This document shows positions 1 to 13,500 of a DNA stretch of 64,000 nt, piece by piece. The DNA lies in NCBI RefSeq assembly GCF_905171775.1, contig NC_053494.1:157964456-158028455 (forward strand), read 5' to 3'. A program made the position numbers and the translations under genes. The notes below the pieces were generated by a model. The model was not told where the DNA came from. It worked only from the letters and a program-made list of their open reading frames with translations, and did not search any database. This DNA is from Rana temporaria. Its lineage: Eukaryota > Chordata > Amphibia > Anura > Ranidae. Positions within the stretch are counted from its first letter, which is position 1. Each line of letters starts with the position of its first letter.

Positions 1-44
1 TATATATTTCTCTTTTTAACACCGCTATCCATGTTCTCATACAG

Positions 45-332
45 AGGCCCCAGAAATTTTCCTGGATGTTAAACTGCTTGCTGGTATAACAGTGAAGGCT
101 GGAACCAAAATTGAATTACCTGCCACAATTAACGGAAAGCCAGAGCCAAGAATAACATGGAACAAAGCAGACAGTCTTTTAAGAGTTGACAAGAGGATAA
201 ACATTGAATCCAAGCCTGGACATTCTACAGTTACCATTACTGATAGTACACGAAGCGACTCTGGAACTTACATTATTGAAGCCGTAAACACCTCTGGCCG
301 TGCTACAGCAGTTGTTGAAGTTAATATTCTAG
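45..332 (+). CDS. TTN: TTN exon 1 of window: Ig domain at the I/A junction
   Basis: 96 codons, phase 1 at both ends, with AG acceptor at 43-44 and GT donor at 333. The Ig landmarks GKPEPRITWNKAD and SDSGTYIIEAVNTSG are visible. It is the last Ig before a run of six FN3 domains, which places it at the I-band/A-band boundary. Confidence 0.93.
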
Positions 333-3300
333 GTATGCTCCCTCTAAACCATTACAATTATTCTTTGACTTTATAATCAAGAATCTGTGACAGGCTATGT
401 GTGTTTTGTGAGTTGCAGCATACTTTATAATAATTTTGCTTTTATGTACACAGATAAACCTGGACCACCTGCTGCTTTTGATATTTCTGAGATAACCAAT
501 GAATCTTGTGTGTTGACATGGAATCCTCCAAGGGACGATGGTGGATCCAAGGTCACAAACTACATCCTTGAACAGAAAGCTGTAGGAAGCGAAATCTGGA
601 ATAAACTGTCTTCAACCATTAAAGAAACTCGATATAAGGCTACAAAATTGACACCTCTTAAGGAATACATATTCAGAGTCAGTGCTGAAAACATGTATGG
701 CATTGGGGAGCCAGTCCAGTCTCACTCCATGGTGGCTAAATATTCATTTGGTAAGAAAATACTGATATTTTATATGACATGGTCCAGTAACTAAGCTTTT
801 AGTACCAGTGAGAATCTCACAATAGTGTACTGATTCTTTTTTGCAGATCCACCTGGCCCACCAACTCGCCTTGAACCTTCTGATATTTGTAAAGATGCAG
901 TTACATTGACCTGGAATGAGCCAGATGAAGATGGTGGAAGTCCCATCACTGGATACTGGGTTGAAAGACTTGATCCAGAAACTGGAAAATGGATTAGATG
1001 TAACAAGTCTGCAGTGAAAGATCCTACATACAGGTACACAATCTTTGGCAAGCCAAACACAATTACTTTATCCAAAACAGAATATTTAAATGATTGCAGA
1101 TTATTATTTAGAAATGTCTGTTTAACAATTTTGTGAACTTGAAATTCTACTCCGTAACAGAGTCAAAGGCCTTACCAACAAAAAGAAGTATCAGTTCCGT
1201 GTTCTGGCTGAAAATCTAGCTGGTCCTGGAAAACCAAGTAGAGAAACTGAGCCAATCCTAATAAAAGATCCAATTGGTATGTTTATTTTAAGTGTACACA
1301 TTAACAAAAATGCTCTTGACTTAACCTATTACAGTTAGTCTATGGTATATTTATTTACTTTTTATTTTCTTGTGTTCTAGATCCACCTTGGGCACCAGGC
1401 AAACCAACAGTTAAAGATGTTGCCAAGACATCTGCCTTCTTGAACTGGCTGAAACCAGAGCATGATGGTGGTGCCAAAATTGAATCCTATGTTATTGAAC
1501 TGCTGAAGACAGGCACCGATGAGTGGGTCAGAGTGGCAGAGGGTGTCCCTACCCCAGAACACTTTTTGAAAGGCCTCATGGAGAAGCAGGAGTATTCGTT
1601 TAGAGTAAGAGCTGTAAACAAGGCTGGAGAAAGTGAACCTAGTGAGCCAAGTGATCCAGTACTGTGCAAAGAGAGACTGAGTACGTTTTCCTTTGTTACC
1701 CTCTAAACTACAATTTGTTTTACATTTTAATTTGAAAATATTCAGTGTTTAATTCATGATTTACTCTTTTTATTTTAGATCCACCTTCTCCGCCTCGCTT
1801 CCTTGAGGTTATTAACATAACAAAGAATACAGCAGATCTTAAATGGACTCAACCTGAAAGAGATGGTGGCTCTCCAATCACCAACTACATTGTTGAGAAG
1901 AGAGATGTTAGGCGCAAAGGCTGGCAGACAGTAGACACCACTGTGAAAGAAACAAAATGCTCAGTGACCCCTCTGTCTGAAGGCTCCCTTTATGTATTCC
2001 GTGTTGCAGCTGAAAATGCAGTTGGACAAAGTGACTATTGTGAGCTGGAGGACTCAGTACTGGCCAAAGATACATTTAGTAAGTTACCTCATTTTTTTGT
2101 TGTATTTACATAACATAATGCATTTATTCCATTTGGAACAAATGCAGAAATAATTTATTATTTTAACTTTCATAAAAGTTTTTTTACTTGCATTATTGTG
2201 TATGAAACACTTTAACATCTTAATAATCATATCTGCTTTCTAGCTACTCCTGGACCACCATATGCACTTACAGTGGTAGATGTAACAAAGAGACATGTGG
2301 AACTGAAATGGGAAGCCCCAAAGAATGACGGTGGAAGACCTATTCAAAGGTTAGTTATCAGGAAATTACACATATTTGAATGTGGTTTTTTTTCACTAAA
2401 GTGTACTGCAAAGCTTACTCATCATCTTGTTTTACACTCAGATATGTTATTGAAAAGAAAGAGAAGCTGGCTACACGTTGGGTAAAAGCTGGCAGAACTA
2501 CTGGACCAGAATGCCATTATAAAGTAACAGATGTTATTGAGGGCACAGAAGTTCAGTTCCAAGTTCGTGCAGAGAATGAAGCCGGAGTTGGTCACCCAAG
2601 TGAACCTACAGACATATTGGCCATTGAAGACCCAACAAGTACGTAATCATACAGAAGGATATGTCAGATTCCTCAGAGTAAGCAATCAAAATTATTATAT
2701 ATATAAATATTTCTTGCTGTTTTTAAGGTCCCCCATCACCACCTCTTGAGCTACATGTTTCTGATGCCAGTAGAAACCACATCTCCATTGCTTGGAAGAC
2801 TCCAGACAAGAATGGTGGCAGTCCTATCATTGGATACCATGTTGAGGCATGCCCAGTTGGCACTGAAAAATGGATGAGAATCAATTCTCGACCAATTAAG
2901 GACCTAAAGTACAAAGCTGAAGAAGGTATCATCCCTGATAAAGAGTATATCCTCCGCGTCAGAGCTGTTAATGCTATTGGTGCTAGCGATCCATCTGAAA
3001 TTTCAGAGAATGTCTTCGCTAAAGACCCAGATTGTAAGTTTCTTTTCTCTTCTACTTAATTTTTGATGTTGAAAAACAATATAGTTATTTTCTTCTAAAT
3101 AATTTCTCTAATTTACTGACAGGTAACCCAACCATTGATCTGAAAACTCAAGATATAGTTGTGGTAGAAGGAGAAAAACTTACTATTCCAGTGCCATTCA
3201 GATCTGTGCCTGCACCGACTATCAACTGGCATAAGGATGGAAAAGAAATCAAAATAGCTGACAGAGTTTCTGCTAAAAGTGACTATACCTCTGCCACTCT

Positions 3301-6300
3301 AGATGTTTCTAATGTTGTTCGTGGAGATGCCGGAGTCTATACTATTACACTGGAGAACAAGATAGGCTCAACCACAGGATCAATCAATGTTAAAGTTATA
3401 GGTAATTGTTGCTGATTTATAAACAATAGAATAATCAATGTTTAAAAAAAAACACAATAATTAGGTTATGTCTTGCATTTTAAAGGACTACCTGGTCAAT
3501 GTAAAGAGATCAAGGCAGCTGACGTTACCAAGAATTCATGTAAAATATCTTGGGAGCCTCCAGAATATGATGGTGGGACTCCTATAATGCACTATGTGCT
3601 TGAACGCAGAGAAGCTGGAAGAAGAACATACACACCAGTGATGTCTGGAGAGAACAAACTAACGTGGAATGTTAAAGATTTGATACCTAATGGAGAGTAC
3701 TACTTCAGAGTCAAAGCCGTAAATAAGATTGGTGGAGGAGAATATCTGGAACTCAGAAACCCCATCATTGCAGAAGATGCTAAGCGTAAGTCATGTTTTG
3801 ATTATCTGCAAAAACTAAAATACACAGGAGTTTTAAACAATATATTCATTGTCTGCATTATTCTACAGAGCGGCCAGATCCACCTGTGGATGTTGACACT
3901 CATAATCCAACTTCAAAGACCATAACCATCACATGGAAACCTCCTCAGTATGATGGAGGCTGCAAGATCATGGGATATATAATTGAGAAGCTACCTAAAG
4001 ATGGTGAAAAGTGGGAACGATGTAATGAATCTCTTGTACCTGTGCTATCTTACACTGTTAAAGGTTTGGAAGAAGGAAAAGAATACCAGTACCGTGTGCG
4101 TGCAGAAAATATAGCTGGTGTTAGTGAGCCTTCTCGTGCAACCCTAGGAATTAAAGCTGCAGATCCCATAGGTACGACAAAAACTTTTTGAAAATGTGTT
4201 AACGTTTTAAACATACAGCTGGCCACATGAGCACTAATATATGTATATTTATGTTTTATTATGTTTCTATCAGATCCTCCAAAAGTCTTCCTTTCAGGCA
4301 GCTTGCAGTCTGGACTTTCAGTCAGACAAGGAGATGAAATTGTTGTGAATGCACATATTACTGGTTCACCATATCCAACAATTACATGGTTTAGAAATGA
4401 TGAGGTAATAAGACCAGAAGAGATAAAGAAGAGAGTGCAAAAAATAGTACCTAGGAGGAAAAAGGAAGCCATTGTAGATGAGCCATTCCACCTCAGCCTG
4501 CCGGAGCGTTTGGGTGTTGACAACAGCAGACAAGGAGAGTCTGAGCTGTCTGCCAGAGACTCAATTCGTGGGGATCACGGCACATTCACTATAAAGGTTG
4601 AAAATGACCATGGTGTTGCCAAAGCTTCATGTGAAGTAAATGTACTAGGTATGCAAACCTTTGTTTTCCTGAAGTATGACTATCACAAGCAGCATTAATA
4701 TATTGTCAATAATAATGCTACTCCTTGCTGATATTACAGTACGGTGTGTCATATTATGGTCATTTTGCTAACAGTTTTTATCATGCTTTTTATGATTTTC
4801 AGATGTACCTGGACCTCCTGTGAATTTTGTATTTGAAGACGTGAGGAAAAACTCTGTTGTATGCATTTGGGAGCCTCCACTGGATGATGGTGGTAGTGAA
4901 ATCATGAACTATATCTTAGAGAAGAAGGATAATTCCAGGGCTGAAATTGGCTGGGTGATTGTGACATCCACATTGAGACACTGCAAATATCCAGTCACTA
5001 AACTAATTGAAGACAAGGAATACATTTTCCGTGTAACAGCTGAAAATAGATTTGGCCCCGGACCTCCATGTGTCTCTCAGCCACTTCTTGCTAAAGATCC
5101 ATTTAGTAAGTGTTTTCTGCCTGCAGTAGGAATTTTTATATAACATTTATAAAAAAAAAAATATGCTTTTACCAAGAAAACAGAGATTAGCTAAATGCTT
5201 GCATTTATCCACAGCTCCTCCAGACGCACCAGAAAAGCCAGAAATTGACGATGTTACAGCCAACAGTATGTTGGTCAAATGGAAGGAGCCCAAAGACAAT
5301 GGAAGTCCAATTTTAGGTTACTGGATTGAGAAACGTGAAATTAACAGCACTCACTGGGCTCGAGTTAATAGAAACCTGATTAATGCTCTTGAAACCCGAG
5401 CTGATGACCTTCTGGAGGGCCTTACATACATATTTAGAGTGTGTGCAGAAAATGCAGGTGGTGTTGGAAAGTTCAGTGTACCATCTGATCCAAAGACTGC
5501 ACAAGATCCAATATGTGAGTAACATACTGCACAAAATCAAAAAGATTATTTTTTTTGCTGTAAGTAGTACTTTACCCCCTTATATTTTCTTTTTTTTTTT
5601 TTTATAATAGTGCTGCCAGGACCTCCAGCTCCAAGAATTATTGACACAAGTTCATCTGCTATTGAGTTAGAATGGGATCCTCCTCTTTATAATGGTGGTG
5701 GAGAGATTACTGGCTACTTTGTTGACAAAGAGCTTATGGGCAGCAAGGAATGGTCACGCTGCACAGACAGGCCAATTAAACTTCGCAAATACACTGTTAA
5801 AGGTATTAGAGAGGGAGCAGATTACAAAGTCCGTGTAAGCGCTGTAAATTCAGCTGGAGAAGGGCCTCCAGGTGTAACTGAACCCATTACAGTGCTAGAA
5901 CCACAAGGTATGTTTTTGTTATGTATTGAAAATTATAAATAATGGCGGTTTTGCAATCTATTCTGTATTCCATGCTCAGGGGAAATTTAACCACAACTTT
6001 TTTTTATTTAACTTTAGAACCTCCGGTTGTTGAATTGGACCTTTCAGTAAGAGAGGGTATCCAGATTCTGGCTGGCCAGACTCTAAAAATTCCTGCCACT
6101 GTCTTTGGACGCCCTGCACCTAAAATTGAATGGACAGTAGAAGATGGAGAACTGAACAAAGAGACAGCCGAAATAATTAATGAGGGCAACTCATCTGTAC
6201 TTACAATTGCAAGTGCAGAAAGAAAAGACCATGGAAGATACATTATCACTGCTAGCAATGAAAGTGGTACCAAATCTGCTGCAACAAGAGTTGAAATATT

Positions 6301-9300
6301 TGGTAAGAAATGTTGTTTCTAAGAATATAACTCTAATACTTTGAAGCGTCTTAATTTTGCTTGAAATGAAAAGCTAATACAATGAAACATTGCTTACAAT
6401 GTTCTTGTTTTCCAGATGTGCCTGGACCAGTAACTGAGCTAAAACCTGTAGTGGTTAACAGAAAGATGGCTTTGCTTAACTGGTCTGATCCTATTGATGA
6501 TGGCGGCAGTGACATCACAGGCTTCATAATTGAAAGGAGGGATGCTAAAATGCACATTTGGAGACAGCCAATTGATACAGAAAGATCTAAGTGTGACATT
6601 ACAGGCCTTCTAGAAGGACAAGAGTATATGTTCCGTGTCATTTGTAAAAACAAGTTTGGCTGTGGTCCACCTGTTGAATTGGGGCCAATTCTTGCAGTTG
6701 ATCCCCAAGGTAAAATAGGATATGATTTTTTATTTGTATATTTACCATTAGCAACTATCTGAAAGTTAGATTGACTCAGTTTTGTATTTAAACAGTGCCT
6801 CACACACATTCTTTTATTGTAGGTCCTCCTGGTTCACCAGAAAGATTCACCTACACTGAAAGAACAAAGTCATCAGTCACACTGGACTGGAAACCTCCTC
6901 GTAATGATGGTGGCAGCCCTATTATAGGCTATATTATTGAGAAACGTCGACATGATGCCACAGAGTTTGAAAGATGCAATAAAAGGCTGGTTCCAGAGAC
7001 TTCCTTCTTAGTGGAAAACCTCGCAGAATTGCACATGTATGAATTCCGTGCCAAAGCTGTCAACGAAATTGGTGAAAGTGAACCTTCTCTGCCTCTCAAT
7101 GTGGTTATTCAAGATGATGAAGGTATATTCTACAATTTGAGTTGAAGTTAGTGATAGTCAAATAGGAGTTTGTTATTATGTTTATTATCTTTGCTGGTCT
7201 GTCTGATCTTTGGATAATCACAAAGGTCATAAATCTAATCAATGACAAACCATGAATTGTATGAATTGTTGGCGATTTGATAAATATATTTTTTTGTTAC
7301 ATAATATTATGAAAAAAAAATTGCAAGTTACATATTCACATGCTTTGCAAATTGATTTATATATTGCTATAATAAAATAATTTTAAAGGTAATTAAAATG
7401 TTTGGCAACTAACCATTCAGTCAATCGTTCCTTCACAGTTGCCCCTACAGTTACTCTCCGTTTGGCTGTCAGAGGTGACACCATTAAAGTTAAGGCAGGA
7501 GAACCTGTCAACATCCCAGCAGAAATCACTGGTCTTCCAATGCCAAAGATTGAATGGTCCAAAAATGATGTAGTTATTGAAAAAGTACCACCATCCATGA
7601 AGATTGCAAAGCAAGAACTTTCAAGAAGTGAAGCTAAATCAGAAGTTAGCATTCCCAATGCCCAGAGAGGTGATAAGGGAACCTACATAATTACAGCTTC
7701 AAACCGCCTTGGAGCTGCAAATCGTACTGCCAATGTGGAGGTCTTTGGTAAATATATTATTTCAGTTTCTATAAACAAAATTAAATATGTTTTTCTCATA
7801 TAAAACTTGTTTTAATTGCTTTATTTAACTAGACCGCCCTTCACCACCAAGAAACCTGCAAGTGACTGACATCAAAGCTGAATCCTGCTACTTGATCTGG
7901 GATGCGCCATTGGATAATGGCGGAAGTGAAATTACCAACTATATAATTGATAAACGAGATGCAAGCAAGAAGAAGTCAGAATGGGAAGAGGTTTCCAACA
8001 TTGTAGTTGATAGAAGATATGGCGTAAGTTAATAATTCATGGCAACAGATTGGTCATCTTTATCCTTTTGGTATATATCCATAGTAATGAGCAGACCTCA
8101 TTTAAATTTATTTTATTGATTATATCAATATATTTGATAATAACTATATTGGCAGCTGCTGCTTGTATACACCAATTAGTTGTTAGCATGTTTTTTTTCT
8201 GTGTAATGTTAATCTACTATATGGAGGAAATGTTACTAGTTTATTTTACAGATATATTAAAATGGAAAGTAAATGAATATGAGTGAAATCCAAATCAAAT
8301 CAATATTTGGTGTGACCACCCTTTGTTGTCAAACCTCATGAATTCTTTTAGGTACATTTGTACACAGTTTCTAAAGGAACTCGGCAGGTAGGTTGGTCCA
8401 AACATCTTGGAGAACTAGCCACAGTTCTTCTGTCGTTGTAGGCTGCCTGAAATTTTTATGTCTCTCAAAAACTCCATAATGTTGCGATCAGGGCTCTGTC
8501 TGGGTCAAACAATCACTTCCTGGACTCCTTGTTCTTCGGTATGCTTAAGATAGTTCTTAATGACATTGGCTGTCGACCACGGCCTCTACGAACCTCAGCA
8601 TTGCCCATTTCTTTGTGCTTCTTCAAAAGAGCTTAAACAGCACATCTTGAAACTCCAGTCTGCTTAGAAATCTTTGCTTGGGAGAGACCTTGCTGATGCA
8701 ATATAACTACCTTGTCTCTTGTTGCTGTGCTCACTCTTGCCATGATGTATGGCCTGTGGCATTAAACTGTCTTCCACAAACCCACCTTAATAGCAGTGTC
8801 TGGCTGTTCCTCACCCACCTTTAAGCCTCCTACACAGCAGTTTTTGCTTCAGTTAATGACTGTGTTTCAACCTACATAGTAAATTGATGATAATTAGCAT
8901 CCGCATGGTATAATTGGTTAATCATATACCTGAATCTAATCCTTTAAAATCCCTGACTTTGTGCAAGTGTTCAAAGTGTGGAAGTGTAAGGCCGCGTACA
9001 CACGATTGGTCAAAACCGATGAAAACGGACTGAAGGACCGTTTCATTGGTCCAAACCGATCGTGTGTGGGCCCCATTGGTCAGTTATCCTTCGGTCAAAA
9101 AAAGAGAACTTGCTTTAAAATTGAACCGATGGACGCCTAACCGATAGGTCAAAACCGATCGTTAGTATGCAAAAGCATCGGTCAAAAAGCCGTGCATGCT
9201 CAGAATCAAGTCGACGCATGCTTGGAAGCATTGAACTTCATTTTTTTCAGCACGTCATGTGTTTTACGTCACTGCGTTCTGACACAATCGTTTTTTTAAC

Positions 9301-10551
9301 CGATGGTGTATAGGCACATCAGACCATCAGTCAGCTTCATCGGTTAACCGATGAAACGGTCCTTCAGTCCGTTTTCATCGGTTTTGACCGATCGTGTGTA
9401 CGCGGCCTAAGAATTGATGCTGGTTTGAAGCAAAGGGCAGTCACACCAAATAGTTTGTAGATTTCGTAAATTGCGAAAAAATAAACGATATATATTGTGT
9501 TAATTTGTTTTCCCCTCAGCACAGAGCCATTAATTTCTAAACCACTGGCAACAAAAGTGAGTACACCCCTAAGTAAAAATGTCCAAATCAGGCTCAATTA
9601 GTCAATTTCCCTCCCCGCTGTCATGTGACTCGTTAGTGTTACAAGGTCTCAGGTGTGAATGGGGAGCATGTGTTAAAAATTTGGTGTTATCGGTCTCACG
9701 CTCTCATACTGGTCACTGGAAGTTTAACATGGCACCTCATGGCAGAGAACTGCTCTACATAAAGATGCCCTAGGCTATAAGAAGATTGTCATGACCCTGA
9801 AACTGAGCTGCAACACAGTGGCGAAGACCATACAGCAGTTTAAAAAGACAGGTTCCACTCAGAACAGGCCACACCATGGTCGACCAAAGAAGTTGAGTGC
9901 ACCTGCTCAGCGTCATATCCAGAGGTTGTCTTTGGGAAATAGATGTATGAGTGCTGCCAGCATTGCTGCAGAGGTTGAATGGGGTGGGGGTCAGCCTGTC
10001 AGTGCTCAGATCAGGTCAGTATTGCAACATGATAACGACCCCAAACACACCTCCAAGAAGACCACTGCCTTACTGAAGAAGACTGGCCAAGCATGTCTCC
10101 AGACCTAAACCCTTTTGAGCATCTGCAGGGCATCCTCAAACAGAAGGTGGAGAAGCGCAAGGTCTCCAACACCCACCAGCTCCGTGATGTCGTCATGGAG
10201 GAGTGGAAGAGGACTCCAGTGGCAACCTCTGAAGCTCTGGTGAACTCCATGCCCAAGAGGGTTAAGGCAGTGCTGGAAAATTATGGTGGCCACACAAAAT
10301 ATTGACACGTTTGGCCCAATTTGGACATTTTTACTTAAGGTAAACTAACTTTTGTTGTCTGTGGTTTAACATTAACGGCTGTGTGTTGAACTATTTTGAG
10401 GGACAGAAAATGTACTGTTATACAGCTGTACACTAACTACTTTACATTGTAGCAAAGTGTAATTTCTTGTTGTTACATGAAAAAATATAATAAAACATTT
10501 ACAAAAATGTGAGGGGTGTACTCAACTTTTGTAAGATACTGGTGTGTATAT

Positions 10552-10586
<35 letters not shown>

Positions 10587-13500
10587 CTAAAGAAATCTAA
10601 TGTTTACAACACCTGAGGAAAGCTAATAAATGTGCAAATGATTTATTTTCAGATCTGGAAGCTCACAACTGATGGAGAATATCAATTCCGTGTTAGAGCA
10701 GTTAACAAATACGGTATCAGTGATGACTGCCTGTCTGACAAGGTGGTAATAAAGGATCCATTTGGCTTCCTGGAGCTCCAAAGAAACCTAAAGTGTCTGA
10801 CTACACCAGATCCTCTATGTTGGTATCCTGGGAGCCTCCTTTGGACAATGGCGGCTCTCCAATCACTGGCCTATTGGCTGGAGAAGAGAGAAGTTGGAGG
10901 AGTATATTGGGGACGTGTAAACAGAGCACCAGTCACTAAACCTGCTGTGAAAGGTCTAGAATTCAATGTACTGCGCTTGATTGAAGGTGTGGAATACCAA
11001 TCAGGGTCCATGGCTATCAATGCTGCTGGAGTGGGCCCCCCAAAGTGAGCCATCAGATCCTGCTCTGGCTGCTGATCCAATCTGTAGTATGAGTTGAAAA
11101 TCTGTAACACTTTAAACACATACATTTTTAAACTTGTTTTTAGACCACTATATAACATTGCCATTGAATTACTGTTGAATGAATGCTTTTTTTTTTTAAG
11201 TGTTACTTTTAATAATCAATTTAACAGCATTACCAATTGCAGTATGACTTTTATACAGTTTACTTTCAGAATTCAAATATAAAAGTAGCAGATGCCTATA
11301 GAGACTATATAGTTAAGAGTATTAAGGAGTATTTATAAGTTAGAGTATTCACTTTTAAAGATAAAAAAAAACTCAAATCCTGTTTTTTTTTAGATCTCCT
11401 CTATGTAGTAATACAGAGTGATCAAAATTCCAATAGGTCCATGGTATTCATGGGAAAAATCAGCAGTTTAGACTGCTGCAATCCTTATAAAATCTGGTAA
11501 ACTTGCTTTGGAAACCACTATATTTTTTCTGTTCAGGCTCCATTAAATAAAAATTTGAAACAGGAGACATTTATACTACTGGGTGGAATATCCCCAAGAA
11601 AAAAATAATTATTATTTTCTTATAAATCCATTTTAATACTCTTCAACACTGCTAAGCTGTGGTGGCATATAAATGAATGACATTTTGAGTTGAGGCATTT
11701 CTATAATTTACAAAATAGAGGAAAACGGTGCCTTGCATTGTAAAAACACAAGGCACCATCCTCCACGGACACTAGCCTGCAGATGAAAACTGAACATGTC
11801 TCTCTGCAGGTTGTGTGAATCAGCCCTTAAAAATAAGGCTGATTTAAAATGCTTTTCAAGTATACTGTATTAAAAATGGTTACAAAACATTATATTCAAA
11901 AATAAAAAACACATTTGTAAAAAAATATATATATTTGTGTTTTTGGTTATAGTTGCACCAGGTGCTCCCTCTTGCCCAGATGTGAAAGACAAAACCAAGA
12001 ACAGTGTGTCTCTTGCCTGGAAGAAACCAGAAAAAGATGGTGGCAGCCCAATAAAGGGCTACTTGGTGGAAATGCAGGAAGAAGGCACCTTGGAATGGAA
12101 GAAGGTCAATGAACCTGACAAGCTCTTTCCCACTTGTGAATGTGTGGTCCCCAACCTTCAAGAACTCAAGAAATACAGATTCAGAGTTAAGGCAGTTAAT
12201 GCTGCTGGTGAATCTGAGCCCAGCCTGGCAACTGGAGAAATACCTGTCAAGGAAATACAAGGTACAACAAATATAGTAACTGAACCGTATTTTGTTTCAT
12301 ATTGTCAACCTAACCTAACCTCCCATTTTACACTCAAATTTGAGAAACCCCCACTATACCTTTGCTGTGTGCTCCCCTTTACACTGCATACCTAAAATAA
12401 TGATTTAAAAAAAATGTCTTACCCTTTTAGTTGTTTCTTTGGAGAAGGTTTTTACATGAGACTCTATAGGCACCTTGATATAGTTCAGAATAGCTTGCAA
12501 CGTGCAATTAGGGACAGGTGTAGGATAGTGTTAATTTTTACGTCAAATTTCAATTTACTTTTAGTCATAGACTTTTGACTAAGATGGGATTTTAGTTTTA
12601 GTCGTATTTTAGTAATCTGAATTGATTTGTTGACTAATATCTCCAGTACGTTTTAGTCGACTAAAACCTCCAGCACATTTTAGTCGACTAAAATCTCCAG
12701 TACATTTTAGTCTACTAAAATTTAATAGGTTTAGTTAAATTGTAATGCATTATTTAAACATTTCTCTAGAATTGCCAAACTCATATACTCCTGGAGTAAA
12801 AATCTAATAACATGTTATTATTTATGGTATTGAGGTTGAACATGCACTGCAGGCACAGATTAACCATTGTGATATACAAACATTCTGCACTATCTCACCC
12901 AAAAATCTTCCCAAATTAAAATGAATGATTTTTTTTTTATCTATAAATTATACTGTCATATATGTCACACACCACTGTAAATATATATTAATTAATATAT
13001 TAATTAATATATATGTAAGTTTATACTATTGAAAACATGCAAATAAATCAAATATATAAATATAGCACCACACAGTAGGATATAATAATTAGATAATTCA
13101 TAAAATTATAGTGTCACAAACGTGAATCATAAGTGCTGTAGTGCATAAAACAGTGATATTCTAATTCAATATGGAAAATCTGTCCAATGTAGTTGATATA
13201 AAGTTATTTTTGATATATATTTAGTAACTTCAAAAAAATGTGACAAACACTTGCTACGGTGTTCACAGTCTGGTGCTCCCCACCCTCAGGTAATGGCTAC
13301 TCACCTCTGAGTGTGTGATCTCACAGTTAAGTTTAGTCAAACATGCTTATGACTTTAGGCAGGCTGTCTGTTTCAAAGCTGCTTACTGGTGCTGTCTCCT
13401 CACATGGAAAATGGTAAAAAGAAACTCCATGGCTTGATATCGTTTAAAACTTTTTATTGTGCAGACAAATAAAACCCCAATGCTGGGTACTCACATGGGT

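Larger units (their letters stand above)
45..3033 (+). other. TTN: I/A-junction block: Ig + six FN3
   Basis: Domain starts (exon): Ig 45, FN3 454, FN3 847/1161, FN3 1381, FN3 1779, FN3 2244/2442, FN3 2728. A run of six FN3 without an Ig breaks the later super-repeat rule, and it matches the region where titin leaves the I-band and enters the A-band. Confidence 0.85.
3123..5907 (+). repeat. TTN: D-zone super-repeat D1 (7 domains)
   Basis: Order Ig-F-F-Ig-F-F-F in seven separate exons starting at 3123, 3486, 3869, 4274, 4803, 5215 and 5611. The second Ig carries the long basic insertion. Confidence 0.92.
6018..12261 (+). repeat. TTN: D-zone super-repeat D2
   Basis: Order Ig-F-F-Ig-F-F-F: 6018, 6416, 6823, 7439, 7833/10653, 10764, 11953. 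Position 5 is split by the transposon-rich 2.6-kb intron. Confidence 0.9.

Noticed and set aside
1..44. Promoter or transcription start at the left edge
   Set aside because: It is the end of an intron with a polypyrimidine tract and AG acceptor; the gene starts far outside the window.
8050..8286. 78-codon hydrophobic ORF in intron 21
   Set aside because: AT-rich sequence makes a run of Ile/Leu/Phe/Tyr codons; no homology or initiation context is visible.
9791..10305. Active transposase gene
   Set aside because: The middle of the catalytic domain is deleted and the two remaining parts are in different frames.
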